Source: Propionibacteriales bacterium (GTDB taxonomy: Bacteria; Actinomycetota; Actinomycetes; Propionibacteriales; Nocardioidaceae). From it: a stretch of 64,000 nucleotides of DNA. The stretch's first letter is position 1; each line of letters starts with the position of its first letter. A model generated the notes under the pieces. The model saw nothing but the letters and a program-made list of their open reading frames with translations. It made no database searches and had not been told where the DNA came from. Shown here piece by piece: positions 8,136 through 16,820 of this stretch. The position numbers and the translations under genes are program-made. The DNA lies in contig JAPLCC010000047.1 of NCBI GenBank assembly GCA_026392415.1, positions 150,464 to 214,463 of the forward strand. The letters are read 5' to 3'.

Positions 8136-9406
8136 CGCTTCCACTCATCGGCGTCGAGGATCGCGCCGGAGAGCACGGGTGCGGTCAGGCTGACCTGCCA
8201 GCTGCGGGCGCCCAGGCCGTGCAGTTGGTCGATCACTGCCTCGAGGAGCTCGACGGGCTCGCGACTGTGCGGCGGCGTCCACATCACCCGGCGCAGGTGG
8301 TCGGGCGTGAGCAGGTTCTCCAGCGGCAGGTTCTGCTCCTCGGCGATGCTGCTCACCGCCGCGCGGGCCAGCTCGAGCCGGCGGGCCGCGACCGGGTCCT
8401 TGTCGGCCCAGGCGCGCGGAGCCGGCGGCCCGTCGCCGTGGGTGACCCGGGTCGGCAGCTCGTCCTCACCCAGCTCGGCGGCCGCCTTGATGGCAGCGAG
8501 CCATTCGTTGGCGTAGCGGGAGGCGCCGCGACCGTGGAATCCGGGCGTCGACATCAGGGCGCCGCGACTGGTCGGCATGGCCGTCGCAGCGGCGACGATC
8601 GCGGCGTCGGGGATCAGTCGCCCGGGGGTGACGTCGCGCTCCTCGGCGAGCTTGTCGCGGGCTTCCCAGAGGGCCCGCACCGCGCCGAGGATCCGGCGGC
8701 CGCGCACCTTGTGCAGTCCAGAGGTACGCCGCCACGCGTCGACCCGGACGGTCGGGGTGAAGCCGAGCAGGTGGTCGAACTCCTGGCGGGCCCAGTCGGC
8801 CTTCCCGGTCTCCTCGAGCTCGGCAGCCAGCAGGTTGCGCAGCTCGACCAGCACCTCGACGTCGAGGGCGGCGTACTCCAGCCAGGCCTCGGGCAGTGGG
8901 CGGGTCGACCAGTCGACGGCGGAGTGCTCCTTGAGCAGTTGGCGCTCCAGCAGCGTCTCGACCAGCGTGGCCAGGCCCACACGGGGGTAGTTGAGCAGAC
9001 GGCCCGCGAGCTCGGTGTCGAAGAGAACGGTCGGTCGCAGGCCCACCTCGGCGAGGCAGGCGAGGTCCTGGGTGGCGGCGTGCAGGATCCACTCGTTGTC
9101 GCCGATCGCCTCGGCGAGGGGCGCGAGGTCGTCGAAGGCGATCGGGTCGACCAGGCCGATGCCGGAGCCCTCGCGCTTGATCTGGATGAGGTAGGCGCGG
9201 CTGGAGTACCGGTAGCCCGACGCACGCTCGGCGTCGATGGCGACCGGGCCGGTGCCGGCGGCCAGGCCGTCGCAGTACTCCTGCAACGCCTCGACGGTCT
9301 CGATCACCGGCGGAAGCCCGTCGGCGAGCTTCAGGAGCTCGACCGGCGGCGCAGCCTCGGTAGCGTCTGCGGGCGTTGCTTGCGGTTCGATTGGCTGATC
9401 AGCCAT
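8027..9406 (-). CDS. rnd: Ribonuclease D family 3'-5' exonuclease with HRDC domain
   Basis: 459 aa. DEDD-type exonuclease signature: VAIDAERA (motif I, DxE), ILHAATQDL (motif II) and YAALDVEVL (motif III), followed by an HRDC helicase/RNase D C-terminal domain near 245-320. Expected to trim 3' ends of tRNA and other stable RNAs. The ATG at 9406 shares its A with the TGA of the upstream DUF3000 gene (TGATG), showing translational coupling and fixing the start. The C-terminus is an acidic, Ser/Gly-rich tail that overlaps antisense with the end of the solute-binding-protein gene. Confidence 0.88.
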   Translation of the reverse strand: MADQPIEPQATPADATEAAPPVELLKLADGLPPVIETVEALQEYCDGLAAGTGPVAIDAERASGYRYSSRAYLIQIKREGSGIGLVDPIAFDDLAPLAEAIGDNEWILHAATQDLACLAEVGLRPTVLFDTELAGRLLNYPRVGLATLVETLLERQLLKEHSAVDWSTRPLPEAWLEYAALDVEVLVELRNLLAAELEETGKADWARQEFDHLLGFTPTVRVDAWRRTSGLHKVRGRRILGAVRALWEARDKLAEERDVTPGRLIPDAAIVAAATAMPTSRGALMSTPGFHGRGASRYANEWLAAIKAAAELGEDELPTRVTHGDGPPAPRAWADKDPVAARRLELARAAVSSIAEEQNLPLENLLTPDHLRRVMWTPPHSREPVELLEAVIDQLHGLGARSWQVSLTAPVLSGAILDADEWKRQSRLRSSVADSDGDDAEPDEESAADGSSEGSSSGS

Positions 9407-10020
9407 CAGTCGGTGCCGCCCCGCTGGCCACGACGCGACGGCAGCACGGCCACCCCGTCCGGCACCGGTTCCAGGCCTCCGGCGGTGCACATGAGTTCGC
9501 CCCAGGCCTCGGCGTGCGAGGCGAGGTCGGTCGGGTCGATGGGAGTCCAGGACGCCCGGATCTCGAGCTGGGCGTTGCCGGGCTCGTCGGCCATCGAGCC
9601 GTAGCTCTCGGTGGCGACCCGGGTGACGGTGCCGGACTCGGCCACGTGCTCCGCGCCGTGGGCGTCGAGCGCGTCGGTCAGCCAGGTCCAGCCGACATCG
9701 GTGAGCAGCGGGTCCGTTGCCAGGTCGTGGTCGATCTCGGCCCGGCAGTAGGCGACGCAGCGGAAGGTGCCTTCCCACGCGTCGTTGCCGGCGGGGTCGT
9801 GGAGAACGACGAGGCGGCCGGTCGCCACTTCCTCGTCATCGACCGTCACGTCGGCTGAAAGGGCCGTGGCGTAGGGCGCGATCCGCTGCGGGGCCGGCAT
9901 CTCCTCGCAGAAAACTTCCGGTCGGAAGTTGGCGGCACGCAGGCTGTCGACGGCAGCGGTGAACTCGCGGGGTGTGCCGGCAGCGCCGGATCCCGGGTTC
10001 GACTCCTGGCGAGCGACCAT
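9406..10020 (-). CDS. DUF3000 domain-containing protein
   Basis: 204 aa soluble protein matching the actinobacterial DUF3000 family, which in many actinobacteria lies directly upstream of an RNase D gene as here. I recognise no catalytic motif. It forms a coupled two-gene operon with rnd (one-base overlap). The start lies 69 bp from the divergent hemE start, so the two promoters share a short intergenic region. Function unknown. Confidence 0.8.
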   Translation of the reverse strand: MVARQESNPGSGAAGTPREFTAAVDSLRAANFRPEVFCEEMPAPQRIAPYATALSADVTVDDEEVATGRLVVLHDPAGNDAWEGTFRCVAYCRAEIDHDLATDPLLTDVGWTWLTDALDAHGAEHVAESGTVTRVATESYGSMADEPGNAQLEIRASWTPIDPTDLASHAEAWGELMCTAGGLEPVPDGVAVLPSRRGQRGGTD

Positions 10021-10089
10021 GAGGTCAGACTAGGTCCATCGGTGCCGATCGATGTGCGTCCCACGCCGTCGACCTGAGACGCTGGACCC

Positions 10090-11133
10090 GTGACGTCCCT
10101 CCAGAACTCCGCTTTCCTCAAGGCGGCGCGCGGCGAATCAGTGCCGCACACGCCCGTGTGGTTCATGCGCCAGGCCGGCCGCTCGCTCCCCGAGTACCTC
10201 AAGCTGCGCGAGGGCATCGCGATGCTCGACTCCTGCGCGGACCCCGAGCTGATCGTCGAGATCACGCTCCAGCCGGTCCGTCGCTACGGCGTCGACGCTG
10301 CCATCTTCTTCTCCGACATCGTGCTGCCGCTCAAGGCGGTCGGCGTGGACCTCGACATCGTTCCCGGTGTCGGCCCCGTCGTCGCCAACCCGGTGCGCAC
10401 GCTCGCGGACGTGGAGGCGATCCCGGATCTCACCGCCGACCAGATCCCCTACATCACCGCTGCCGTGCAGGGCCTGGTGTCCGAGCTGGCCGGCATCAAC
10501 GGAGGCACCCCGCTGATCGGTTTCGCGGGCGCGCCGTTCACCGTGGCGTCGTACCTCGTCGAGGGCGGGCCCTCGAAGGAGCACGCGAAGACCAAGGCCC
10601 TCATGTTCGGCGCCCCCGACGTGTGGGACGCCCTGATGCGCAAGATCTCCGGCATCTCCGCCGCGTTCCTGGAGACCCAGGTCGCCGCCGGTGCCTCAGC
10701 TGTGCAGCTGTTCGACTCGTGGGCCGGTGCCCTCACCCCGGGCGACTACGTCCGCCACGTCCAGCCGCACTCGGCGCGCGTCCTCGCCCAGGTCGGCGAG
10801 CTCGGCGTGCCCCGCATCCACTTCGGTGTCGGCACGACCAACCTGCTGGACCTGATGGGCGAGGCCGGTGCCGACGTCGTCGGCGTCGACTGGCGCACCC
10901 CTCTGGACCGGGCCATCCCGATGGTCGGCGACCGGGCGGTGCAGGGCAACCTCGACCCGACCCTGGTGTTCGCGCCGACCGAGGTGATGACGGCGCGTGC
11001 CGCCGAGGTCATCGAGGCCGGTCGTGCCGCCCGCGGCCACATCTTCAACCTCGGCCACGGCGTCATCCCGAGCACCGACCCCGACCAGCTCGCTCGGCTG
11101 ACGGAGTTCGTGCAGTCCTATCCCTTGGACTGA
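10090..11133 (+). CDS. hemE: Uroporphyrinogen decarboxylase
   Basis: 347 aa, normal family length. Decarboxylates uroporphyrinogen III to coproporphyrinogen III in heme synthesis. Signature [15 protein letters not shown] (22-36) and the second conserved block IGFAGAPFT near 146 are both intact. GTG start. Other heme genes (hemY, hemQ) lie about 9 kb downstream on the same strand, separated by an organosulfur island. The 3' end overlaps the convergent NYN gene by 16 bp. Confidence 0.95.
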   Translation: MTSLQNSAFLKAARGESVPHTPVWFMRQAGRSLPEYLKLREGIAMLDSCADPELIVEITLQPVRRYGVDAAIFFSDIVLPLKAVGVDLDIVPGVGPVVANPVRTLADVEAIPDLTADQIPYITAAVQGLVSELAGINGGTPLIGFAGAPFTVASYLVEGGPSKEHAKTKALMFGAPDVWDALMRKISGISAAFLETQVAAGASAVQLFDSWAGALTPGDYVRHVQPHSARVLAQVGELGVPRIHFGVGTTNLLDLMGEAGADVVGVDWRTPLDRAIPMVGDRAVQGNLDPTLVFAPTEVMTARAAEVIEAGRAARGHIFNLGHGVIPSTDPDQLARLTEFVQSYPLD

Positions 11134-11909
11134 GCGGTCTTCTTCGCTGCGGCCTTCCTGGCCGGAGCCTTCTTGGCCGGCACCTTGCCCTTCACGCCCA
11201 CGCGGACGCCGCTGCCGGATCCCGTGGTGGTGAGGAAGCCCTGGGCCTGGACCAGCTCCAGCAGCTTCGTGAAGCCGTAGAGCCGGGGGTCGAAGGACGC
11301 GTTGGCGGTCCGCAGGTAGTTGCCCAGGCCGCTGAGGCTGACCCAGCCGTCCTCGTCCGAGGCGTTGTTGATGCCGCGGGTGAGCAGGCTCTGCAGGTTC
11401 GGGGGCGCGGGCGTCTCGTCGGGATTCTCGGACGCGTCGACCTCGGCCGGCGCTTCGTCAGGTGCTTCATCGGGCGCGGGGGAGAGGAGCTCGATCCGGA
11501 TGAACTGGTCGCAGGCCTCCTGCAGGGCGATCGGCGTCTTGCTGCGGCCGACGGCGTACACGATCTTCCCGGACTCGCGCAGTCGCGTCGCCAGGCGGGT
11601 GAAGTCGCTGTCGCTCGACACGATGGCGAACGCGTCGACATTGTCGGAGTACAACAGGTCCATCGCGTCGATGATCAGCGCGGAGTCGGTGGAGTTCTTG
11701 CCGGTCGTGTAGGCGAACGTCTGCTCCGGGGTGATCGCGTGCCGGTTGAGCTTCGCCTTCCAGCCCTTGATGCCGTCGCCGGTCCAGTCGCCGTACGCCC
11801 GCTTCACCGTGGTGCGCCCGAACTTCGCCAGCTCGGCCAGGATCGCGGCGGCATGCTGGTGCGAGATGTTGTCGGCGTCGATCAGGACGGCAATGCGGTA
11901 GTCGGTCAC
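11118..11909 (-). CDS. NYN domain (LabA-like) protein with OST-HTH/LOTUS module
   Basis: 263 aa. An N-terminal NYN/PIN-like nuclease domain has conserved acidic residues in VLIDADNIS (8-16), [11 protein letters not shown] and [10 protein letters not shown], the expected metal-binding set for an RNase. A LOTUS/OST-HTH RNA-binding domain follows (about 165-240, including [12 protein letters not shown]). The last 25 residues are a Lys/Ala-rich basic tail, probably for nucleic-acid contact. The start is GTG at 11909. Likely an RNA-processing enzyme; target unknown. Confidence 0.82.
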   Translation of the reverse strand: MTDYRIAVLIDADNISHQHAAAILAELAKFGRTTVKRAYGDWTGDGIKGWKAKLNRHAITPEQTFAYTTGKNSTDSALIIDAMDLLYSDNVDAFAIVSSDSDFTRLATRLRESGKIVYAVGRSKTPIALQEACDQFIRIELLSPAPDEAPDEAPAEVDASENPDETPAPPNLQSLLTRGINNASDEDGWVSLSGLGNYLRTANASFDPRLYGFTKLLELVQAQGFLTTTGSGSGVRVGVKGKVPAKKAPARKAAAKKTAQSKG

Positions 11910-11940
11910 TGCCTCATCATGTCCGAGGGTGTCGACGACC

Positions 11941-12873
11941 TCAGGACGCCGCGCCTGCTGCCTTCTCGCCGGCGGCGCGGTACTCCGCGGCGCGGGCGAC
12001 GAGGGCGGACTGCAGCTCCCGCACGGGCAGCGGCTGCTGGAGTGTCTTGCGCTGGCGCAGCTGCAGGGTGACGAAGGTCTGCTCCCCGACGATGGGGCGG
12101 GTCTCGATCAGGCCGACGCGGTGGAGCGGGTCGCCGTGGACGGAGTAGTCGGGGAGCACGGTGACGCCGATGCCCTCGGCGACCAGGGCCTTGCCCATCT
12201 CGGCGCCGTCGGTGCTGTGTGCGGCCGGCGGGACCTCGGGTCCGAAGGCACGGTGGACGTAGCGGTGCATGACGTAGCCGGCGCGCATCATCACGAACCG
12301 TTCGAGGCGCAGCTCGTCGATGGTGACCTTCGGGCGGGCGGTGAGCTCGTGCCCCGCGGGGAGTACGGCAACCGGTCGTCCGACGAGCAGGTCGATGCCG
12401 TCGAGTCCGATCGGTGCGTCGTCGCCGTCGAGCACGTTGACCAGACCGAGGTCCAGCGTGCCCTCGGCCAGGGCCTCGTCGATCTGGGCCTGCTGCAGGG
12501 TGAGGACCTCGACCGTCGTACCGGGATGGCGCTCCTGGAACGCCTTGACCGCGGGCACGAGCAGGGTCGAGGTCGCGGCGTGCACCGTGCCGACCCGGAT
12601 CACGCGAGTGTCGGTGCGCTGGTCGCCGGCGGCGACGCGGAGCCGGTCGACCGCGGCCAGCACCTCGGTCATGTAGGGCAGCAGCTCGCGGCCCTCGCGG
12701 CTGATCCGGGCGCCGGAGCGGCGCCGGTCCAGGAGCGTGACGCGCAGCTCGCGCTCGAGCTTGGTGAGGGCCTCGCTGAGCGCCGGCTGGGAGAGGTGCA
12801 GCTTCTCGCTGGCCCGCCGCAGTGATCCGTGCTGCGTGACTGCGGAGAGGTACTCCAGCTGTTCGATGCGCAT
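11941..12873 (-). CDS. LysR-family transcriptional regulator
   Basis: 310 aa. Classic LysR winged helix at the N-terminus (MRIEQLEYLSAVTQHGSLRR, then SQPALSEALTKLE) followed by a periplasmic-binding-type effector domain from about residue 90. It is transcribed divergently from the sulfur-scavenging genes across 126 bp that contain a T-N11-A palindrome, so it is the likely regulator of that cluster. A sulfur-status effector such as a CysB-like ligand is an inference from location. Confidence 0.88.
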   Translation of the reverse strand: MRIEQLEYLSAVTQHGSLRRASEKLHLSQPALSEALTKLERELRVTLLDRRRSGARISREGRELLPYMTEVLAAVDRLRVAAGDQRTDTRVIRVGTVHAATSTLLVPAVKAFQERHPGTTVEVLTLQQAQIDEALAEGTLDLGLVNVLDGDDAPIGLDGIDLLVGRPVAVLPAGHELTARPKVTIDELRLERFVMMRAGYVMHRYVHRAFGPEVPPAAHSTDGAEMGKALVAEGIGVTVLPDYSVHGDPLHRVGLIETRPIVGEQTFVTLQLRQRKTLQQPLPVRELQSALVARAAEYRAAGEKAAGAAS

Positions 12874-12926
12874 GGGCGCTGCCTTTCACATCCATCGGTG
12901 ACGCCGAGGGCCGGAGCCCTTGTCCG

Positions 12927-12939
12927 TGACTCAAAGTCA
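12927..12939. promoter_or_regulatory. LysR-type (T-N11-A) binding site candidate
   Basis: TGACTCAAAGTCA is a perfect 5-bp inverted repeat with a 3-base spacer and fits the LysR-box form T-N11-A. It sits in an AT-rich island (about 12928-12966, unusual here) between the divergent lysR and the first monooxygenase gene. Confidence 0.5.
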
Positions 12940-12999
12940 AGTAAGTCTGTAAACAAACAGTAACACGACCTGCGTCCCTACTTCGAGGAGTTCACTTCC

Positions 13000-14274
13000 A
13001 TGACCGCCGACCCCACCACCGCGACCGGCCCCGACGTCCTTGCTGCCGGCGGGTGGACCGACCGTCCCTCGACCCCGGAGGAATGGGTCGAACGAGCCCG
13101 CCAGGTCGCCACCACGCTGGCGGCCGACGCCGTCGAGCGTGACCGGGCCCTCGCGGTGCCGACCGCGGAGGTGCAGCTCCTCAAGGACTCCGGACTGGTG
13201 ACCTTGCTCGGTCCCGTCGAGCACGGGGGCGGCGGCCAGGACTGGACGACCGCGCTGCGAGTGATCCGGGCGGTCAGTGCCGGTGACGGCTCGATCGGCC
13301 AGCTGATCGGCTACCACTACCTGTGGTTCTGGGCGGTCCGCCTGGTCGGTACGCCGGAGCAGGTCGCAGCCGTTGAACAGCAGGCCACGCAGGACGCCTG
13401 GTTCTTCGGAGGCGCCGTGAATCCCCGCGACGCCGACCTGACCATCCGCCTGGAGGCGGGCGAGGACGGTGCCGAGGAGCTGGTCTTCCGCGGCGAGAAG
13501 AGCTTCTCGACCGGCGGGCGCGTCTCCGACGTCACCGTGCTCGAGGGCGTGGTCGAGGGGACCGACGACCACGTGTTCGCGATCGTCCCGACCGACCAGC
13601 CCGCGATCCGCTTCAAGGGCGACTGGGACAGCCTCGGCCAGCGGCTCACCGAGAGCGGTGGCGTCGTGATCGACGGCGTTCGGGTGCCGTGGGCTGCCGC
13701 GGCCGGCTACGTGCAGACCGAGCGCGGCTGGGAGTTCCAGCCGCGGGTCTACAACACGCTCAACGTGCCGCTGATCCAGATCATCTTCGCCAACATCTAT
13801 GTCGGCATCGCCGAGGGCGCCCTCGCCACGGCGGCCACCTACACGCGCGAGAAGACCCGGCCCTGGCCCTACACCCCCGACCTCAAGGAGGCGGCGAGCC
13901 AGGAGTTCTACATCCTCGAGGCATACGGCGACCTGCGCTCGAAGCTGTGGGCGGCCGAAGCGCTGGTCGAGCGGGCCGCCACCCTTGTCGAGGCGATCAA
14001 CGCCCACCCCGACACGGTGACCGAGCAGGAGCGGGGCGAGGCCGAGGTCGTCATCGCTGCTGCCAAGCAGGTCGCGATCGACACGGGCCTCGAGGTCGGC
14101 ACCCGGGTGTACGACGTCACGGGTGCCCGGGCCACGGCCAGCAGCGTCGGGCTCGACGTCTTCTGGCGCAACATCCGGACCCACAGCCTGCACGACCCGG
14201 TGGCGCACAAGCGGGCCGAGGTGGGGCGCTACGCCTTGCTCGGCGAGCTGCCCGCCCCTTCCTGGTACACGTGA
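13000..14274 (+). CDS. Acyl-CoA-dehydrogenase-fold flavin monooxygenase (DszC/SfnB-like)
   Basis: 424 aa. Acyl-CoA dehydrogenase fold, but the context and the DWDSLGQRLTESGG block (about residue 208-221) resemble the DszC/SfnB sulfur-acquisition branch, which uses reduced flavin and oxygen to oxygenate organosulfur compounds. First gene of the sulfur cluster, ATG at 13000 downstream of an AT-rich promoter region. The next gene, 10 bp after its stop, is a paralogue. The substrate is unknown; a dehydrogenase role cannot be ruled out from sequence alone. Confidence 0.75.
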   Translation: MTADPTTATGPDVLAAGGWTDRPSTPEEWVERARQVATTLAADAVERDRALAVPTAEVQLLKDSGLVTLLGPVEHGGGGQDWTTALRVIRAVSAGDGSIGQLIGYHYLWFWAVRLVGTPEQVAAVEQQATQDAWFFGGAVNPRDADLTIRLEAGEDGAEELVFRGEKSFSTGGRVSDVTVLEGVVEGTDDHVFAIVPTDQPAIRFKGDWDSLGQRLTESGGVVIDGVRVPWAAAAGYVQTERGWEFQPRVYNTLNVPLIQIIFANIYVGIAEGALATAATYTREKTRPWPYTPDLKEAASQEFYILEAYGDLRSKLWAAEALVERAATLVEAINAHPDTVTEQERGEAEVVIAAAKQVAIDTGLEVGTRVYDVTGARATASSVGLDVFWRNIRTHSLHDPVAHKRAEVGRYALLGELPAPSWYT

Positions 14275-14284
14275 GGACGCCGCG

Positions 14285-15577
14285 ATGACCACCACTGACA
14301 CGACGACCGACCTCGCCGCGGCCAGCCTCGCGGACGTCGTGCGAGGTCTTGACCGACCCACCCTGCGCTCGCCGCTGCTCGACGAGCTCCGCACGTCGTA
14401 CGGCCCGATCTTCGCGGAGATCGGCGACGGTGCGTTGCAGCGTGAGCTCGATGACGTCCTTCCCGACCTGGAGGTGCGCCGGCTCAAGGAGACCGGCTTC
14501 GGTGCGCTGCGCGTGCCGGTCGAGTACGGCGGCCGCGGGGCCTCGATTCCCGATCTCACGCAGCTGTGGATCGACCTCGCGGCGGCCGACTCCAATCTGC
14601 CGCAGGCCCTGCGTGGGCACGCGGCACTCGTCGAGGATCGGTTGTGGCAGCACGCTCGCGGGCGCGACCAGCGGGTGTGGTTCGACCGCTTCGTCAACGG
14701 TGAGATCGCCGGCAACGCCTGGTCGGAGGTCGGTGCCACCTCGATCGACACCCAGTCGACGCTGCTGGCCGGACAGCCCGACGGGAGCTACCGGCTGACG
14801 GGGAGCAAGTTCTACACGACCGGCACGGTCTACGCGGAATGGGCCGACGTGTACGCGCGGCGTGAGGTGCCCGGTGCCGAGACGGACTTCGCCATCGCGC
14901 TCGTCGACACCCGTGAGCCCGAGGTCACCGTCACCGACGACTGGGACGGGTTCGGCCAGCGGGGCACCGGCAGCGGCACGACCACCTTCGACGGTGCGCT
15001 GGTGCCGACTGTGAACGTGTCGCCGTTCGGTGACCGGTTCGTCTACCAGACGGCGCTCTACCAGCTGAACCTGCTCGCGGTGCTGGCCGGCATCGGCAAG
15101 GCTGCGCTCCGCGACTTCGTCGTGCAGGTCCAGGGCCGGGAGCGCAACTACTCCCATGCCAACGCCGCGCGGGTCCGCGACGACCCCCAGGTGCTGGCCC
15201 GCCTGGGGGAGGCCGCTTCGGCGGTGTACGTCGCCGAGGCCGCCACGATCCGGACGGCGACCGCGCTCCAGGAGGTGGCCGACCTCCCGCCCGGTGCGGA
15301 GGCGGAGATCGCGGCCGCCAACGAGGTCGCTGAGCTCGAGTCGTCGGCCGCCCAGGTGGCGGTCACCGACCTGGTGCTGACGGCGACGACGAACCTGTTC
15401 GACACGCTCGGCGCCTCGGGCACCTCGCGCGAGCGGGGCCTGGACCGGCACTGGCGCAATGCCCGCACGGTGGCGTCGCACAACCCGCGGATCTTGAAGG
15501 CCCGCGTGGTCGGTGGCCACCTCGTCAACGGGACGCCGCCGCCGTATGCGTGGGCGATCGGCCGCACCGCACGGTGA
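14285..15577 (+). CDS. Acyl-CoA-dehydrogenase-fold flavin monooxygenase, second copy
   Basis: 430 aa. Paralogue of the preceding gene with the same DWDGFGQRGTGSGT block and C-terminal HWRNARTVASHNPRI ending typical of DszC/SfnB-type enzymes. The ATG at 14285 follows the first copy by 10 bp, so they are co-transcribed. A strong hairpin follows it. Expected to oxygenate an organosulfur substrate using reduced flavin from a reductase that is not encoded here. Confidence 0.75.
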   Translation: MTTTDTTTDLAAASLADVVRGLDRPTLRSPLLDELRTSYGPIFAEIGDGALQRELDDVLPDLEVRRLKETGFGALRVPVEYGGRGASIPDLTQLWIDLAAADSNLPQALRGHAALVEDRLWQHARGRDQRVWFDRFVNGEIAGNAWSEVGATSIDTQSTLLAGQPDGSYRLTGSKFYTTGTVYAEWADVYARREVPGAETDFAIALVDTREPEVTVTDDWDGFGQRGTGSGTTTFDGALVPTVNVSPFGDRFVYQTALYQLNLLAVLAGIGKAALRDFVVQVQGRERNYSHANAARVRDDPQVLARLGEAASAVYVAEAATIRTATALQEVADLPPGAEAEIAAANEVAELESSAAQVAVTDLVLTATTNLFDTLGASGTSRERGLDRHWRNARTVASHNPRILKARVVGGHLVNGTPPPYAWAIGRTAR

Positions 15578-15593
15578 CAGGCGCTGCCTGTCG

Positions 15594-15627
15594 CGGGGTC
15601 GCCGGATCCACGGGTCCGGCGACCCCG
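15594..15627 (+). terminator. Strong hairpin after second monooxygenase gene
   Basis: 13-bp perfect stem, arms 15594-15606 and 15615-15627, with an 8-base loop and no U-tract. It separates the first two sulfur genes from a new promoter before sfnG, so it is probably a terminator or attenuating hairpin. Confidence 0.5.
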
Positions 15628-15634
15628 TCGTGGC

Positions 15635-15662
15635 TTGCATGCGACGCCTCGTCCGCTAATGT
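15635..15662 (+). promoter_or_regulatory. Promoter candidate for sfnG operon
   Basis: TTGCAT (15635-15640), 16-base spacer, TAATGT (15657-15662). It places a start near 15669, 30 bp before the sfnG ATG. Confidence 0.45.
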
Positions 15663-15698
15663 CTATTGAACTACTCGACTTATCCACGGAGACCCACC

Positions 15699-16820
15699 AT
15701 GACCGAGCAGCCCTTTGACCGCGAAGCATTCGCCGAGCCCCTGAAGTTCGCCTACTGGGTCCCCAACGTCAGTGGGGGACTGGTGGTCAGCAAGATCGAA
15801 CAGCGCACCGACTGGAGCTACGACTACAACGTCAAGCTCGCGCGCCTGGCCGAGAACAACGGCTTCGAGTACGCGCTCTCGCAGGTGCGCTACATCGCGT
15901 CGTACGGCGCGGCGTACCAGCACGAGTCGACCTCGATCAGCCTCGCCCTGGCGCTGGCCACCGAGCGGCTCAAGGTGATCGCGGCCATCCATCCCGGCCT
16001 GTGGCAGCCCGGCGTCCTCGCCAAGTTGATCGCCACGGGTGACCAGATCACCGACGGCCGCCTGGCCATCAACGTCGTGAGCGGCTGGTTCAAGGACGAG
16101 TTCACCAAGCTGGGGGAGCCGTGGCTCGAGCACGGCGAGCGCTACCGCCGTTCCGAGGAGTTCATCCGCTACGTGCGGGAGATCTGGACCTCCGACCACG
16201 CGGAGTTCAACGGTGACTTCTACAACCTGCACGACTTCGACCTGAAGCCGAAGCCCGTGGTCCGCGAGGGCCGCCCGCACCCCGAGATCTTCCAGGGCGG
16301 CAACTCGACCGACGCCCGCGGCATGGCCGGCCGCGTCTCCGACTGGTACTTCGCCAACGGCAACACCCCCGATGGGATCTCCGAGCAGATCCGCGACGTC
16401 ACCGACGTCGCGACCGTCCACCACCGCAAGGTCCGCTTCGGTGTCAACGGCTTCTTCATCGGCCGCGACACCGAGGCCGAGGCGCGCGACGTGCTCCGCG
16501 AGATCGTCGACAAGGCCGACCGCGAGGCTGTCGAGGGATTCGGCGGCGCCGTCAAGCAGGCCGGACAGAGCACCGGTGACAAGAAGGGGATGTGGCAGGA
16601 CTCCGAGTTCGCCGATCTCGTGCAGTACAACGACGGCTTCAAGACCGGCCTGATCGGTACGCCGGAGCAGATCGCCACCCGGATCATCGAGTACAAGCGG
16701 CGCGGGGTGAACCTGCTCCTGCTGGGCTTCCTGCACTACCTCGAGGACGTCGAGTACTTCGGCCGCGAGGTCCTCCCGATCGTGCGTGAGCTCGAGGCCG
16801 CGGAGCTGGAGCGGGTCTGA
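15699..16820 (+). CDS. sfnG: FMNH2-dependent dimethylsulfone monooxygenase SfnG
   Basis: 373 aa bacterial-luciferase-like (LLM) flavin monooxygenase. The early block KFAYWVPNVSGGLVVSKIEQ (residues 13-32) is the SfnG hallmark. SfnG oxidises dimethylsulfone to methanesulfinate, which is then desulfonated. The ATG at 15699 has GGAGACCCACC upstream; an earlier in-frame start (15666) lacks a ribosome-binding site. The stop overlaps the sfnB start (TGATG), so the pair is translationally coupled. Requires a flavin reductase not present in the window. Confidence 0.9.
   Translation: MTEQPFDREAFAEPLKFAYWVPNVSGGLVVSKIEQRTDWSYDYNVKLARLAENNGFEYALSQVRYIASYGAAYQHESTSISLALALATERLKVIAAIHPGLWQPGVLAKLIATGDQITDGRLAINVVSGWFKDEFTKLGEPWLEHGERYRRSEEFIRYVREIWTSDHAEFNGDFYNLHDFDLKPKPVVREGRPHPEIFQGGNSTDARGMAGRVSDWYFANGNTPDGISEQIRDVTDVATVHHRKVRFGVNGFFIGRDTEAEARDVLREIVDKADREAVEGFGGAVKQAGQSTGDKKGMWQDSEFADLVQYNDGFKTGLIGTPEQIATRIIEYKRRGVNLLLLGFLHYLEDVEYFGREVLPIVRELEAAELERV

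Noticed and set aside
15663..15698. Shared operator between sfnG promoter and the Cys leader (TCGACTTA)
   Set aside because: Eight bases in common with different flanks and spacing; not enough to claim a shared site.
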